Source of the DNA: Chryseobacterium jejuense
GTDB lineage: Bacteria > Bacteroidota > Bacteroidia > Flavobacteriales > Weeksellaceae
DNA length: 64,000 bases
Assembly (NCBI RefSeq): GCF_017877355.1
Contig: NZ_JAGIPR010000002.1
Span: 682,001-746,000, forward strand
Reading direction: 5' to 3'
Shown here: one piece after another, positions 35,618-44,169 of the stretch
Position numbering within the stretch: position 1 is the stretch's first letter
How the letters are laid out: each line of letters starts with the position of its first letter
Made by a program: the position numbers and the translations under genes
The notes under the pieces: model-generated
Databases searched by the model: none
Seen by the model: only the letters and a program-made list of their open reading frames with translations
What the model was told of the DNA's origin: nothing

Positions 35618-35749
35618 ATGAAAAATAATAAAGTCCCTGATAAAATCATTATGAGTTATACAGGTCATACCAGCTTAGAGGTGTTCAATAATTATTACCG
35701 TCCGAGTGAAGAGGATAAGATTAATTATATGAATGAGGTATTTAAATAA
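35618..35749 (+). pseudogene. C-terminal remnant of a tyrosine recombinase/integrase
   Basis: 43 codons, beginning MKNNKVPDKIIMSYTGHTSL and ending INYMNEVFK before a TAA. GHTSLEVFNNYYRPS is the box II of phage-type integrases: the conserved His17 and the nucleophile Tyr26 nine residues later. The 300-odd residues that should precede are gone. It lies 105 bp inside the left att-like repeat, where integrase genes of tRNA-integrated elements usually sit. Confidence 0.75.
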
Positions 35750-35792
35750 TCCGTAAGCTTTGATGATAGCTCAAAAAATATTATTTTAGAGA

Positions 35793-36527
35793 ATGGATCA
35801 AAAGAAAGTTTACGGACGTTGGAATTTTTGGGAAGAATTTGCAGGTTTTCCTATGATGATTTATTATTGGATCAGGGGTGAAAGGATTCAGAAAATGTTG
35901 TCGAACAGGATTGAAAAAGCCTAGTATAAAGCCAGCCAATTGATTCTAACGGAAAAAATGAAACATGAGTTTCTTATTGATTATGAAAAGCTGGATAACT
36001 TTTTCAGCTTCCACTTTAAAGAAATTGATACATCCAGAAGTCATAATTTTGACGAGAAAATTAAATACTGTTTACATCAGCACAGAAAAGAATCATCCAG
36101 ACAATTAAGTTCAAGCAATTTAATGAAGCTTCAGGAGAATTTCTTGAGTGGTACTGAAGCTACGCTATTTCTGTACTTTGTATTGGATAGCAAGGTAAAA
36201 AGAGAGATCCGGTTGTCTGATATTATGATTGGAGAAAACAGCTCAGAAATTTTCTTGATTTTTTAAAGCTTAAAAGTTTATTGATGAAATCATAATCTAC
36301 TGGTCGATCAAAAATTCTCAGTGATAAGAATACACAGATTCTTAAAAGACAACCACATTATTAATCCTGATTTTCAAGATACAACAATCATGGAAGCTAT
36401 GGAAAATGAGTACAATACCAACTTTGATAAAGGAACATTTTCCAGAGCCATCCTTGTAATACCCAGAAAATATGAACCGAGCAATTTTAAAACAAAATTG
36501 CTCGGCTCCTTATCTTTTTATGCTTAG
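35793..36527 (+). pseudogene. Interrupted ORF, possibly RteC-like
   Basis: Starts MDQKKVYGRWNFWEEF, meets an in-frame TAG at 35,922-35,924, then continues in the same frame as YKASQLILTEKMKHEFLIDY to 36,266. A shifted frame then reads DFLKLKSLLMKS and, after another shift, IIYWSIKNSQ and IRIHRFLKDNHIINPDFQDT up to 36,527. Pattern and order resemble RteC, the excision regulator of Bacteroides conjugative transposons (C-terminal W-SKxxLxELIYAL-type region followed by a helix pair). The match is by eye and weak. At least three disruptions: amber codon and two frameshifts. Confidence 0.45.
36478..36504. terminator. Hairpin at the end of the interrupted ORF
   Basis: CGAGCAATTTT (36,478-36,488), loop AAAAC, AAAATTGCTCG (36,494-36,504). 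Perfect 11-bp stem, followed by CTCCTTATCTTTTT on the plus strand. Confidence 0.6.
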
Positions 36528-36632
36528 AAAATCTTCACTTCTCTATATTTTACGAATGTGCCTAAACAGACTCTTAGTCTTAGAAACTAAAACCAGCCAT
36601 GAATGAAAAATAATTGAATAAAATTTAAAATA

Positions 36633-37397
36633 CTATGGAGTTATTTTAACATAACTAACAGAAGACCTCCCATTTATATTATTAATTATTTGAGTATCTC
36701 TAAGAGAACTGCGAACTCCCACATAATATGTAGTAGGGTTTGCAATCGTTATTACTAAAGTTCCTGTTCCCGTTCCTCCGTCCTGAGCGGCACTAACTGC
36801 ATAAAGTAAAATTTCGGTATTAGGTACTGCATTTCCTGCAGAAGGAGCAGTACTGAGAAATCCTGTTGCAAACCCTTGACCTGTTTCCCCTGATGTATTA
36901 ATCACCTGTGCTCGTAAACTATAAGTTATAAGGTATGTACCACTTGTTGGCAAAGTAAAGCTGAATACATTGTAATTAGTTGTGCCAGCTGTAATGTTTA
37001 TGTTTGCACCAACCAATAACTCTCTTCCAAAAGCGGGTGTAAATGAGGAGCCTTGAACAGTAACTATATTCCCAGAATCATCTACCCCTAAGGTAGCTCC
37101 ACTTGATACAGGAGATGTAGAAGTAAGATTTGTGAATTTAAGTCCTGATACATCCGCATTTCCTGAGTTTATTTCTAATTTCGATGTAGGAGACAGAGTT
37201 CCTAATCCTATATTTCCAGCAACATCAATAACCATATCATTTTCAGTTTGTGCTAAAGAGGGCACCCCTACTAATGGATTATCTTTTGCCCCGTCTACGT
37301 GAAATATTTGTTGAGGATTTGGAGTATTAATACCTATCTGTGAAAAAAACAAACCAAAACATAGGACTGAAGATAAGGTAATAAATTTTTTTTTCAT
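36633..37397 (-). CDS. Secreted repeat/tail-type protein of unknown function
   Basis: 254 residues. Signal peptide (KKKFITLSSVLCFGLFFSQ), then the opening GINTPNPQQIFHVDGAKDNP and GNIGLGTLSPTSKLEINSG, a pattern typical of Bacteroidota cell-surface proteins that resemble phage tail-fibre heads. The C-terminal half is a jelly-roll-like beta domain (VFSFTLPTSGTYLITYSLRA, NPTTYYVGVRSSLRDTQI) with a C1q/TNF-like outline. Secreted or surface-exposed. It is the only intact gene between the two att-like repeats. Confidence 0.75.
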   Translation of the reverse strand: MKKKFITLSSVLCFGLFFSQIGINTPNPQQIFHVDGAKDNPLVGVPSLAQTENDMVIDVAGNIGLGTLSPTSKLEINSGNADVSGLKFTNLTSTSPVSSGATLGVDDSGNIVTVQGSSFTPAFGRELLVGANINITAGTTNYNVFSFTLPTSGTYLITYSLRAQVINTSGETGQGFATGFLSTAPSAGNAVPNTEILLYAVSAAQDGGTGTGTLVITIANPTTYYVGVRSSLRDTQIINNINGRSSVSYVKITP

Positions 37398-37545
37398 TAC
37401 TTTTTAATTTGAGATGTTAAATTTGACTATTAATTTATGTATTTAGAATCATTTTCTATCTAAAGACTTGCAAGTATACAAAAAAAACGTAATATCAATT
37501 GAGATTATTAAGAGCCTATTTAAATTTAATGGCTAACTAACATTT

Positions 37546-37627
37546 ATTTTCAAATAGGAGAGAAGGTATTGTTTATGCACAAAAAAAGAGCCTTTATAAA
37601 AAGGCTCTCTTAGCGGAGAGTGAGGGA
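37546..37627. repeat. Right copy of the tRNA-Ser att-like direct repeat
   Basis: 82 bp; includes the 3' end of the intact tRNA-Ser gene and its terminator. Pairs with 35,433-35,513. This copy is the native tRNA end; the distant copy is the duplicate. Confidence 0.8.
37580..37608 (-). terminator. Terminator of tRNA-Ser
   Basis: On the minus strand AGAGCCTTT (37,608-37,600), loop TTAT, AAAGGCTCT (37,595-37,587), followed by Ts. Begins 5 bp after the tRNA end. An almost identical hairpin exists in the left repeat copy. Confidence 0.8.
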
Positions 37628-37698
37628 TTCGAACCCCCGGACCTGTTACAGTCAACAGTTTTCAAGACTGCCGCAATCGACCACTCTGCCAACTCTCC
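37614..37698 (-). tRNA. tRNA-Ser(UGA)
   Basis: 85 nt. Acceptor stem GGAGAGT/ACTCTCC, D arm with GCAGAGTGGTCGATTGC, anticodon loop CTTGAAA (anticodon TGA, plus-strand positions 37,662-37,664), long variable arm typical of class II tRNA, and T arm GGTTCGAATCCCTC. CCA is not encoded. Its 3' end is the insertion site of the relic element to its left. Confidence 0.95.
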
Positions 37699-38003
37699 TT
37701 AAACTCCGACTGTATCGTTGTTTTCAGTGGTGCAAATATAGAACGATTTTTAGTTTATGCAAAACTTTTCCCGCATAAATTTAAACAAAACTCAATAATC
37801 GGCTAAAAATCAGATTGATTATTTTTATTGATCCTTGCAAAGTGATGGAGATTTCTCTCTATTTAGTTGTGTTCATCGAGTTTTTGAGTGAAAAGCTTTT
37901 GCCTTTTTCTAGCGTAAAAGAAGCAAGAAAGAGAAATTGTTCTCAAATTTTTTATTTGGTGCATTTTTTGCAATGCCTGTCAGACTTAAAAAATTAATTA
38001 TTT
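37699..38003. other. Gap upstream of tRNA-Ser
   Basis: 305 bp without a convincing gene. A 60-codon frame from 37,815 has no recognisable features and a hydrophobic/basic composition typical of A+T-rich noise. The tRNA promoter (minus strand) must lie here, but I could not identify both elements. Confidence 0.4.
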
Positions 38004-38588
38004 ATGAAATTATCTTATCTGGGAGCGGGTATTTTAAGTATGGCTTTAACATTCACTTTGGGGTCTAATGTTGTTTTTGCGAATCAGCCTTTTGCAAGCA
38101 CTATAGAACATGTACAGAATGATTCTGATTCCGTAAAAGTTGAGAATCTGGCTAAAGAACTGAAAAAGTTGAAGCCTATTAATACCAATGATTTTAAAAG
38201 CAAATTTAAAAAAGAGATTAACGGTTTTAAACTTACAGAAGTTACGGCTTTTGAAGATAAAGAAACAGGGTCTTATGCTACAGCGAATTATGCAAAAGGA
38301 TCTCAGAATGTCTATTTAATGGTAACTGATGGCGCCGGAGTGGGAGCTGAGCAGGTGAAAGGAAGTCTTTTAAGTTATTTGGAGCTGAAAGCAATGGAGG
38401 AACCTGGTGATAAAACCAATATTAAAAATTATAAAGGCTGGTTGGTTTACTTTGATCATAGTATGTATGAAAACGATAAAATGACAAGTATCCAATATCT
38501 GGAAGGAAACAGATATGGAGTAGTCGCTTCAGGAAATAATATCTCCCTTGAAGAACTGAAAAGTCTTTTAGATAACGTTAGTTTATAA
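38004..38588 (+). CDS. Secreted protein, unknown function
   Basis: 194 residues with a signal peptide (LSYLGAGILSMALTFTLGSN, cleavage near FAN-Q). The mature domain is acidic/basic mixed with FKSKFKKEINGFKLTEVTAF, SYATANYAKGSQNVYLMVTD and NYKGWLVYFDHSMYENDKM. The last two suggest a small alpha/beta fold similar to DUF4245/lipoprotein-like sensors, which I cannot confirm. Single gene, terminated by a strong hairpin. Confidence 0.65.
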   Translation: MKLSYLGAGILSMALTFTLGSNVVFANQPFASTIEHVQNDSDSVKVENLAKELKKLKPINTNDFKSKFKKEINGFKLTEVTAFEDKETGSYATANYAKGSQNVYLMVTDGAGVGAEQVKGSLLSYLELKAMEEPGDKTNIKNYKGWLVYFDHSMYENDKMTSIQYLEGNRYGVVASGNNISLEELKSLLDNVSL

Positions 38589-38610
38589 AATTACTTACAA
38601 CAAAATATAG

Positions 38611-38644
38611 GCTCTGATTTATGAAAATAAATCAGAGCTTTTTT
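38611..38644 (+). terminator. Intrinsic terminator
   Basis: GCTCTGATTTAT (38,611-38,622), loop GAAA, ATAAATCAGAGC (38,627-38,638), six Ts. Perfect 12-bp stem. Confidence 0.9.
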
Positions 38645-38758
38645 AATTGTAGAATAATCACTATAGTAATTATACCTAAAAATAAGTTTCAGCCTTTAAT
38701 TTTAGTTATTTATTCCCTGAATTCCCTTATTCATCTCTTTATTTCCTTGGTTCATTGT

Positions 38759-39246
38759 TTTGAATATCTCTTAAAACCCTTTACTCAGGATCATTTCAAA
38801 AAAGCATGAGATAAATTCTTATGGTTAAAAAAAACGGATTCTGAAGAGCATGAGGTATTGGCGAAACTTCAACAGCTATTGAGCAATAATCAATCGGGGG
38901 GAAATTATAAAAAACGCTTTACGGTAAATACTTATCAGGGTATTTACTTCCTGAATACAGGAGATATTGCCTTCTTTGAGACCGATGAAGGTATTGTCTT
39001 CGCAGTCGAAATATCTGGTAAGAAGCATTTACTCAACGAATCTACATTAAAGGATATAGAAAAGTTACTCAATCCTTCAGGATTTTTTAGAATTAACCGC
39101 AGGGAGCTTGCACATAAACAACATGTTGAAAGAATAGAACAGTATAATAAATATACACGGGCTATTCAGGTGAAAGAGTATAAAAAAATCACCTGATTAC
39201 AAGTAAGGGGAGTACTATTGCTTTTTGTAAGTGGATTGAAGATTAA
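38759..39246 (+). pseudogene. LytTR response-regulator pseudogene
   Basis: The frame opens with the C-terminal end of a receiver domain, FEYLLKPFTQDHFKKA, then a TGA (38,807-38,809). It resumes in the same frame as DKFLWLKKTDSEEHEVLAKL and a LytTR DNA-binding domain (YKKRFTVNTYQGIYFLNTGD, SGFFRINRRELAHKQHVERI). Near 39,190 the frame is lost again (stop at 39,196), while a shifted frame gives the normal LytTR tail HLITSKGSTIAFCKWIED to 39,246. The N-terminal 100 residues of the receiver, including the phospho-acceptor, are absent. Clearly a decayed gene. Confidence 0.8.
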
Positions 39247-39372
39247 TCTAAGCACTTAATAAAGCATTAATTATAAATATTCCTGTCCGATATTTGTGCG
39301 TCCCAATCCCTATAAAAACATATCTTAAAATATTTAGAGCGAATTTTTTTTACATCTATTCTAAAAAAATAG

Positions 39373-39420
39373 ATTTACATTAATGAAAAGCCTAGGTTTT
39401 ATAGGCTTTTTGATGTAAAT
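39373..39420 (+). terminator. Two-tier hairpin terminator before the histidine kinase
   Basis: Inner stem AAAAGCCTA (39,386-39,394) / TAGGCTTTT (39,402-39,410) followed by Ts. Outer stem ATTTACAT (39,373-39,380) / ATGTAAAT (39,413-39,420). It ends the decayed LytTR unit. The rest of the 39,247-39,600 gap holds a -7 motif TAACTTTG at 39,483-39,490 for the kinase. Confidence 0.7.
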
Positions 39421-39600
39421 TAGATCTGAATTTGTTTCTTTTTATCAGAAATTTTATATTATTAAGTAGACAAAAATTAATTTAACTTTGTCAATTGAAT
39501 AATATATGAAATTATTGAATTTTTATTAATAATATTATATTGTTTAAGACTAATAAAAGGGACTTGAGAAAACAGAAGATTAATTTACGTGGCAGTAGAT

Positions 39601-41316
39601 ATGAAATATAAATTCTTAAATTTTAAATTAAGGAAGGTTGTTCATTACTCGTTGATTATGTGTATCTTGTTGATACAGGTGATTATAGGTGTATTTTTTT
39701 ACAATGAGTTTGTGAATGAGAAAAAGCTGCAGTTTATCAAAAGGCAGTTGGAGGATAGTAGGGCATTGGGAGGACTGACGGATAATTCAAGGAAGGATTT
39801 CATGGATGCGCAGGAGCATCTTCAAAGATATATGGTGAGCCAGGATAATAAGGACCTGCAACTTTATTTTGAGTCATTAAGAAAACTTAAAAAGAATTTT
39901 GATAAGATCGGGGAGTATGAAAATACAAGCCCAAGGCTGAAAAATACTCTGGCTCAGAAGAAAATGGATACCATGAAGGTAACCAAACTGAAAACCCTTA
40001 TAGATTCTGTATACGAAACCTCTTTGAAGCTTCCTGCAAAGATTGAGGATCAGAAGTATGAGCCTGCAAAGTATAAGAATGACTTTGAGAACTTGAATGT
40101 ACAAACCCGTACCTACGCTGATACTATTAAGAAAAAAGGTTTTATGGGGCGTTTGAAGGATGCTATAACAGGAAAGGTGAACGTTCAGAAAGAAAGTACT
40201 GTAATTACTTTAACGAATAATAAAACCATAGACATTTCCAATGTAAAAACTGAAATGGATAAGGCTTTAAAGTCCATGGATAAGCATTATGCTACAGAAG
40301 TAAAGAAAGCACAGCAATATGCAATTAAAAATCAGCGTGAGAATATTCAGTTTTACAGCAATTTCAGTAAGCTGTTAGTGTATAGTAACGGATTGATTGA
40401 TGTATATGAAAATGCCATTAAAGATTTCAAATCTGAACTTGAAAAAGAATATACCAAACAAAGTTCTGACAATAATAAAATCAGAAGATATCTTGTACTT
40501 GGGCTGATGGTCTTAATGTTCATTGTATCCATTCTTATTATGTACTTTACAAGAGTAGCCTTCGTCTACGAAAGAAAACTTGATGCAGCCAATAAAGAAA
40601 TTAAGAACAACCTGAATTTCAAGAACAGAATATTGGGGATGTTGAGCCACGATTTAAGATCGCCGTTGAAGATCATTAATATCTTTATTGATAAGATTTA
40701 CAGATCAACAGGGGATGAAACGATTAAAGATTATCTGAAGTCGATTAAGTTTACAAACAGTACGCTTCTTCTGCAATCTAACCAGATTCTGGAATATACA
40801 AAGAATCAGGATGCTGAAAAGAAACTGATAAAATCCGTGTTTAATCTTAAAGAAGAGATCGGCTCCATTGTAAAAGTGATTTCCCCTTATTTGGAGACAC
40901 GAAACAATAAGTTTGCTGTAACAGACAGAATTCCTGAAGGAGTTGTCGTATTTTCGGACAATATCAGAATTAACCAGATCTTTATGAATATTCTGGGGAA
41001 TGCCAACAAGTATACAGAAAACGGAAAGATTGATCTTGTGATGACCACAGAGCCGCTGGGAAATGATAAAATCACCTTGATTACAACAATAGGAGATTCT
41101 GGAGTAGGAATTTCAGAATCTGATTTGAAAAAGATTTTTGATCCTTATTATCAGGGAACGGTTTCAGATGAGGTTGATAATCTTGGAGTAGGATTAGGAC
41201 TGAATCTTGTAAAGGAAATTGTAGAATTGTTTGAAGGTGAAATTTCAGTTTCCAGTAAACTACATAAAGGAACACAGGTGACATTCAGAATCAATTTAAA
41301 TATCAATAATAAATAA
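39601..41316 (+). CDS. Sensor histidine kinase
   Basis: 571 residues from the ATG at 39,601 (a GTG four codons earlier is also possible). Membrane helix at about 16-38, a long helical periplasmic/sensor region (about 40-300, coiled-coil-like, rich in Lys and Asp), and a second membrane helix (about 300-322). H-box MLSHDLRSP (His350), N-box NILGNANKYT, G1 GDSGVGIS and G2 GVGLGLNLVKEI follow. Overlaps the response regulator by one base, so the pair is a two-component system. Signal unknown. Confidence 0.9.
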   Translation: MKYKFLNFKLRKVVHYSLIMCILLIQVIIGVFFYNEFVNEKKLQFIKRQLEDSRALGGLTDNSRKDFMDAQEHLQRYMVSQDNKDLQLYFESLRKLKKNFDKIGEYENTSPRLKNTLAQKKMDTMKVTKLKTLIDSVYETSLKLPAKIEDQKYEPAKYKNDFENLNVQTRTYADTIKKKGFMGRLKDAITGKVNVQKESTVITLTNNKTIDISNVKTEMDKALKSMDKHYATEVKKAQQYAIKNQRENIQFYSNFSKLLVYSNGLIDVYENAIKDFKSELEKEYTKQSSDNNKIRRYLVLGLMVLMFIVSILIMYFTRVAFVYERKLDAANKEIKNNLNFKNRILGMLSHDLRSPLKIINIFIDKIYRSTGDETIKDYLKSIKFTNSTLLLQSNQILEYTKNQDAEKKLIKSVFNLKEEIGSIVKVISPYLETRNNKFAVTDRIPEGVVVFSDNIRINQIFMNILGNANKYTENGKIDLVMTTEPLGNDKITLITTIGDSGVGISESDLKKIFDPYYQGTVSDEVDNLGVGLGLNLVKEIVELFEGEISVSSKLHKGTQVTFRINLNINNK

Positions 41317-41969
41317 TGGAAATGCCAATTGAAAACAAGGAAACCATATTCCTTTTAGCAGATGATCACAGTATTGTACGGCAGGGAATGGAGATCGTTA
41401 TTAATGATATTGCTCCCAATGCAAAAGTATACCATACTTCATCTTTACAGCAGGCCATGGAGCTGATAGAAACAAAGGGAATTGAAATCGCTATTATTGA
41501 TGCTCATTTTCCCGAAGGAAACAGTCTGCATATTTTACCGCAAATGAAAAGGGCAAACCCAGATATTAAGATCCTTATTTTTACAGGACTTGAAGAAGAT
41601 CTGTATGCCCTAAAGTTTATAAAAGCTGGTGCCAATGGATATCTTAGTAAATTAAGCGAAGAGGAAGAGGTAAGAGAAGCTGTTTCTCAGTTTATCCAGA
41701 AAGGAGAGTATTTTTCAGATCTGACAAGAAATTTATTAGTACAGTTCATTTACAACCCGAATGTAATAAGCCCACTGAGCCATTTAACCAAAAGAGAGCT
41801 GCAGATTGCAGAACTGTATGCAGACGGATTTGGAAACCTGGAAATTGCGAATAATTTAAATATAAAGCAAAATACAGTAAGTACAATCAAAAAAAATATC
41901 TTTGAAAAGCTGAAAATAGAAAATATTGTAGAGCTGATTGATCTTATCAAAACGCATCATAAAATATAG
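41316..41969 (+). CDS. NarL/LuxR-type response regulator
   Basis: 217 residues. Receiver domain (1-125): acidic pair Asp16/Asp17 (ADDHSIVRQGM), phospho-acceptor Asp62 (IIDAHFPEGN), Thr90 and Lys112. DNA-binding helix-turn-helix (about 150-215): LTKRELQIAELYADGFGNLE and KQNTVSTIKKNIFEKLKI. Coupled to the kinase upstream with a 1-bp overlap. An ACCCCATC/GATGGGGT hairpin at 42,033-42,059 follows the stop by about 65 bp and may end the unit. Confidence 0.92.
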   Translation: MEMPIENKETIFLLADDHSIVRQGMEIVINDIAPNAKVYHTSSLQQAMELIETKGIEIAIIDAHFPEGNSLHILPQMKRANPDIKILIFTGLEEDLYALKFIKAGANGYLSKLSEEEEVREAVSQFIQKGEYFSDLTRNLLVQFIYNPNVISPLSHLTKRELQIAELYADGFGNLEIANNLNIKQNTVSTIKKNIFEKLKIENIVELIDLIKTHHKI

Positions 41970-42032
41970 AACTTCCAACGTCTATTCCGCACTTCTTTAT
42001 TGGTTCAGTTATTTTTATCGATAAATATCTAT

Positions 42033-42059
42033 ACCCCATCTGATATGTATCGATGGGGT
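42033..42059 (+). terminator. Hairpin after the response regulator
   Basis: ACCCCATC (42,033-42,040) / GATGGGGT (42,052-42,059), 11-nt loop, followed by TTATAG. Weak T run, so only moderately convincing. Confidence 0.5.
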
Positions 42060-42099
42060 TTATAGATGATATTATCCTGCGATGTCGTTACTTTGTAGT

Positions 42100-42397
42100 A
42101 TAAAATTTACCAAATGAATTGCTAATGCTTTTTTTAGTTTTTTCACTTCATTTGAACCCGTAAATTGAAGTAACTATAAAAATAATAAACTATAGTTATG
42201 CAAAACACAAAACACAAGTGATGAAAAGGAATTAATACAAGTGATGAGATTAATATAGAAGTGTATGAATGACCTTAAACGTGGATTTCTTGAAAAAACC
42301 AAATGATAAGAAAAAAACACAAATTACTATAAAGAAATCCAAGGTGTGGTTACCAGTACAAGAGAAAAGGGAGGCAATGAAAGCCTCCTTTTTTTAT
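42100..42397 (+). ncRNA. Possible small transcript ending in an orphan terminator
   Basis: Between the response regulator and the minus-strand lipoprotein, 42,369-42,397 is a strong plus-strand terminator (GGAGGC, loop AATGAAA, GCCTCC, nine Ts) with no listed gene before it. Upstream are AACTATA/TATAGTT (42,172-42,197), a 23-bp-period direct repeat of ACAAGTGATGA (42,214 and 42,237), and a 13-codon ORF (MNDLKRGFLEKTK) at 42,265. A 46-codon frame from 42,269 runs through the hairpin. A small RNA or very small peptide gene is inferred; the 5' end is unknown. Confidence 0.35.
42369..42397 (+). terminator. Strong orphan intrinsic terminator
   Basis: GGAGGC (42,370-42,375) / GCCTCC (42,383-42,388) with a flanking G-U pair and nine Ts. 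No annotated plus-strand gene lies within 400 bp upstream. Confidence 0.85.
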
Positions 42398-42433
42398 GAT
42401 TATATATGATCTGTTTTCAACTTAAAACCATTA

Positions 42434-44029
42434 TCAATTCTTTTGCTTTTTATATAGCGTAAGCTTAGTATTAGCATTACGGTTAGGGTTATAATTATCA
42501 TAATTATATGATAATTCAACCATTTGTGTTTCTGTTTCCCATATAACTTTGGATGGGTTTTCAGAAACAGGTTCTCCCAATTTTTGTTTTAAGAAGGCGT
42601 GTAGCCATTCAAATTTAGGGGCAAAGATTTTGTGGGTATCCAGATTTTGCCAGGCCTCAAAATTATCCTTGTTATGAATGGTTGCTCTGGATTGAGTTTT
42701 CCATTGGAATTCAATAAGCTTCAGTGATTGATTCTCCGGAGAATAAAAATAGGAGGTTATCAAATGGATGTACTTGCGCTCTATTTTCTGATAAACTCTT
42801 GGAATTTCATCACATGACGTACTACAGCAATCACTACAACAATCATCACATATAGAATATTGAGTAAGATTCAATGCATTTTCTTTTTTTTCAATGCGAT
42901 CAATCTGTTGGATAGATAAAGTATTAAAATGAGTGTAAAAATCCATGAAGTTCTTTTCAACCCATGATTTTGTGTAAGGCTCTCCCAATATGGGTTCCTG
43001 ATATTTATTTTTGAGCGTAATTATATTGAGTTTGTTTTTGTCTATTTCAATAATTCCGGATCGGTTAGGATCGCTGGTAGAAAACGGAAGAGTCTGGTAT
43101 TCATTTCCTGGGACATAGTTCATCTTTGTATAAGGTGACCGGTAAGAACCAAACTCATCTTGATATCCAATATATGGAGAATAGACATTTTTTTCATAAA
43201 GGGGGTGGTAAGGACGGATATCATCTTTAATATCAAAAATATTGATCAAATTATCATCTTTTAAAACAACTATTTTAGTGGAGCCACCCTCCGAATACAG
43301 GTGATAGAGATTTTGCTTCACTACAAAAGATGTTGCCAGAGAAGATTGAAACATAAACATACCAGAAAATTTATTTTGGTATAAAACTTCGGTTCCTTTT
43401 TGTGGGTCATCTTTAGAAGTTGGATGGTGATCAGCATTAAACCTTCCACTGGCCTCCAGTTTCTTTGGATCTTGGATTTTGAGAATCATAGTAGGTGTGC
43501 TGAGGTAATAAACATTATTAAGTTTATTGACTATCGCATTTTCTGTAAAGACTTCATATTGCTGTCCGGTCTTATTATCCTTAAACCACGTTTTAGAGCA
43601 GCAGTCGTCTAAACTACGATTGAATACCGTATAATTTTGATCTTTGAAAATAATATTTGATGTACTTAAATCTCTTATCCATTTCTTTTTTTTCTCATCA
43701 AGATAAAATGAAGCATAGCTCTTGTAATTGGTGGTGAAAATAGTATCATTCCTTACCGTTAGATTGTAATCTGAAAACTGAATAGGGGGCGGCGGAATGG
43801 TAGCCTTAACTTTTCCACTCTCATCCAGAATGTAAAAGTTTACAATGGTATATTTGCCCAACGGATTGTCTTTTTCAAAATAACAGTAGTATTTTGATTT
43901 ATGCTTTAGAGACGGTCCTAAAGTTCCCGGAATATTGATTTCTATTGTTTTAAAGCTTACTTTTAACTCATCCGACTGGCAGGATTGCAGTAATAAAAGG
44001 ACCATAAAGGCCTGAAGAATATATTTCAT
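42434..44029 (-). CDS. Large lipoprotein with a cysteine cluster
   Basis: 531 residues with a lipoprotein-type signal (YILQAFMVLLLLQSCQSD, Cys17; the residue before Ser is Gln, so the lipobox is atypical). The mature region resembles a beta-propeller-type surface protein (repeats such as GKYTIVNFYILDESGKVKAT). Notable is CDDCCSDCCSTSC at residues 394-406, six cysteines in 13 residues, and a second CC pair in LDDCCSKTWF. These could bind metal or form disulfides. Function unknown. Monocistronic. Confidence 0.65.
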   Translation of the reverse strand: MKYILQAFMVLLLLQSCQSDELKVSFKTIEINIPGTLGPSLKHKSKYYCYFEKDNPLGKYTIVNFYILDESGKVKATIPPPPIQFSDYNLTVRNDTIFTTNYKSYASFYLDEKKKKWIRDLSTSNIIFKDQNYTVFNRSLDDCCSKTWFKDNKTGQQYEVFTENAIVNKLNNVYYLSTPTMILKIQDPKKLEASGRFNADHHPTSKDDPQKGTEVLYQNKFSGMFMFQSSLATSFVVKQNLYHLYSEGGSTKIVVLKDDNLINIFDIKDDIRPYHPLYEKNVYSPYIGYQDEFGSYRSPYTKMNYVPGNEYQTLPFSTSDPNRSGIIEIDKNKLNIITLKNKYQEPILGEPYTKSWVEKNFMDFYTHFNTLSIQQIDRIEKKENALNLTQYSICDDCCSDCCSTSCDEIPRVYQKIERKYIHLITSYFYSPENQSLKLIEFQWKTQSRATIHNKDNFEAWQNLDTHKIFAPKFEWLHAFLKQKLGEPVSENPSKVIWETETQMVELSYNYDNYNPNRNANTKLTLYKKQKN

Positions 44030-44169
44030 GGATTGGTTTGAAGTCCTAACTTACGAAAAATACTACAAACTGTAAAGTAAATATGAAATTAGAAAGAATC
44101 CGGAAGAGGGTAAAAGCTCATTATTGGAAACTATTACTGGATAAGAATTCCTACTTCCGGCTTCCTTCT

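Noticed and set aside
35940..36266. Listing the 108-codon frame as an intact gene
   Set aside because: The same frame continues upstream through an amber codon to an ATG at 35,793 and is broken again downstream, so it is part of a pseudogene.
37815..37997. 60-codon frame upstream of the secreted-protein gene
   Set aside because: No motif, no convincing start context, composition typical of A/T-rich noise.
38621..38758. Front part of the frame leading into the LytTR pseudogene
   Set aside because: It starts inside the terminator hairpin; only the end (from 38,759) resembles a receiver domain.
42269..42409. 46-codon lysine-rich frame considered as a peptide (lanthipeptide-like) precursor
   Set aside because: It runs through the terminator, so the transcript would end before the stop; the core has no Cys and no Gly-Gly site, and no modification genes are nearby.
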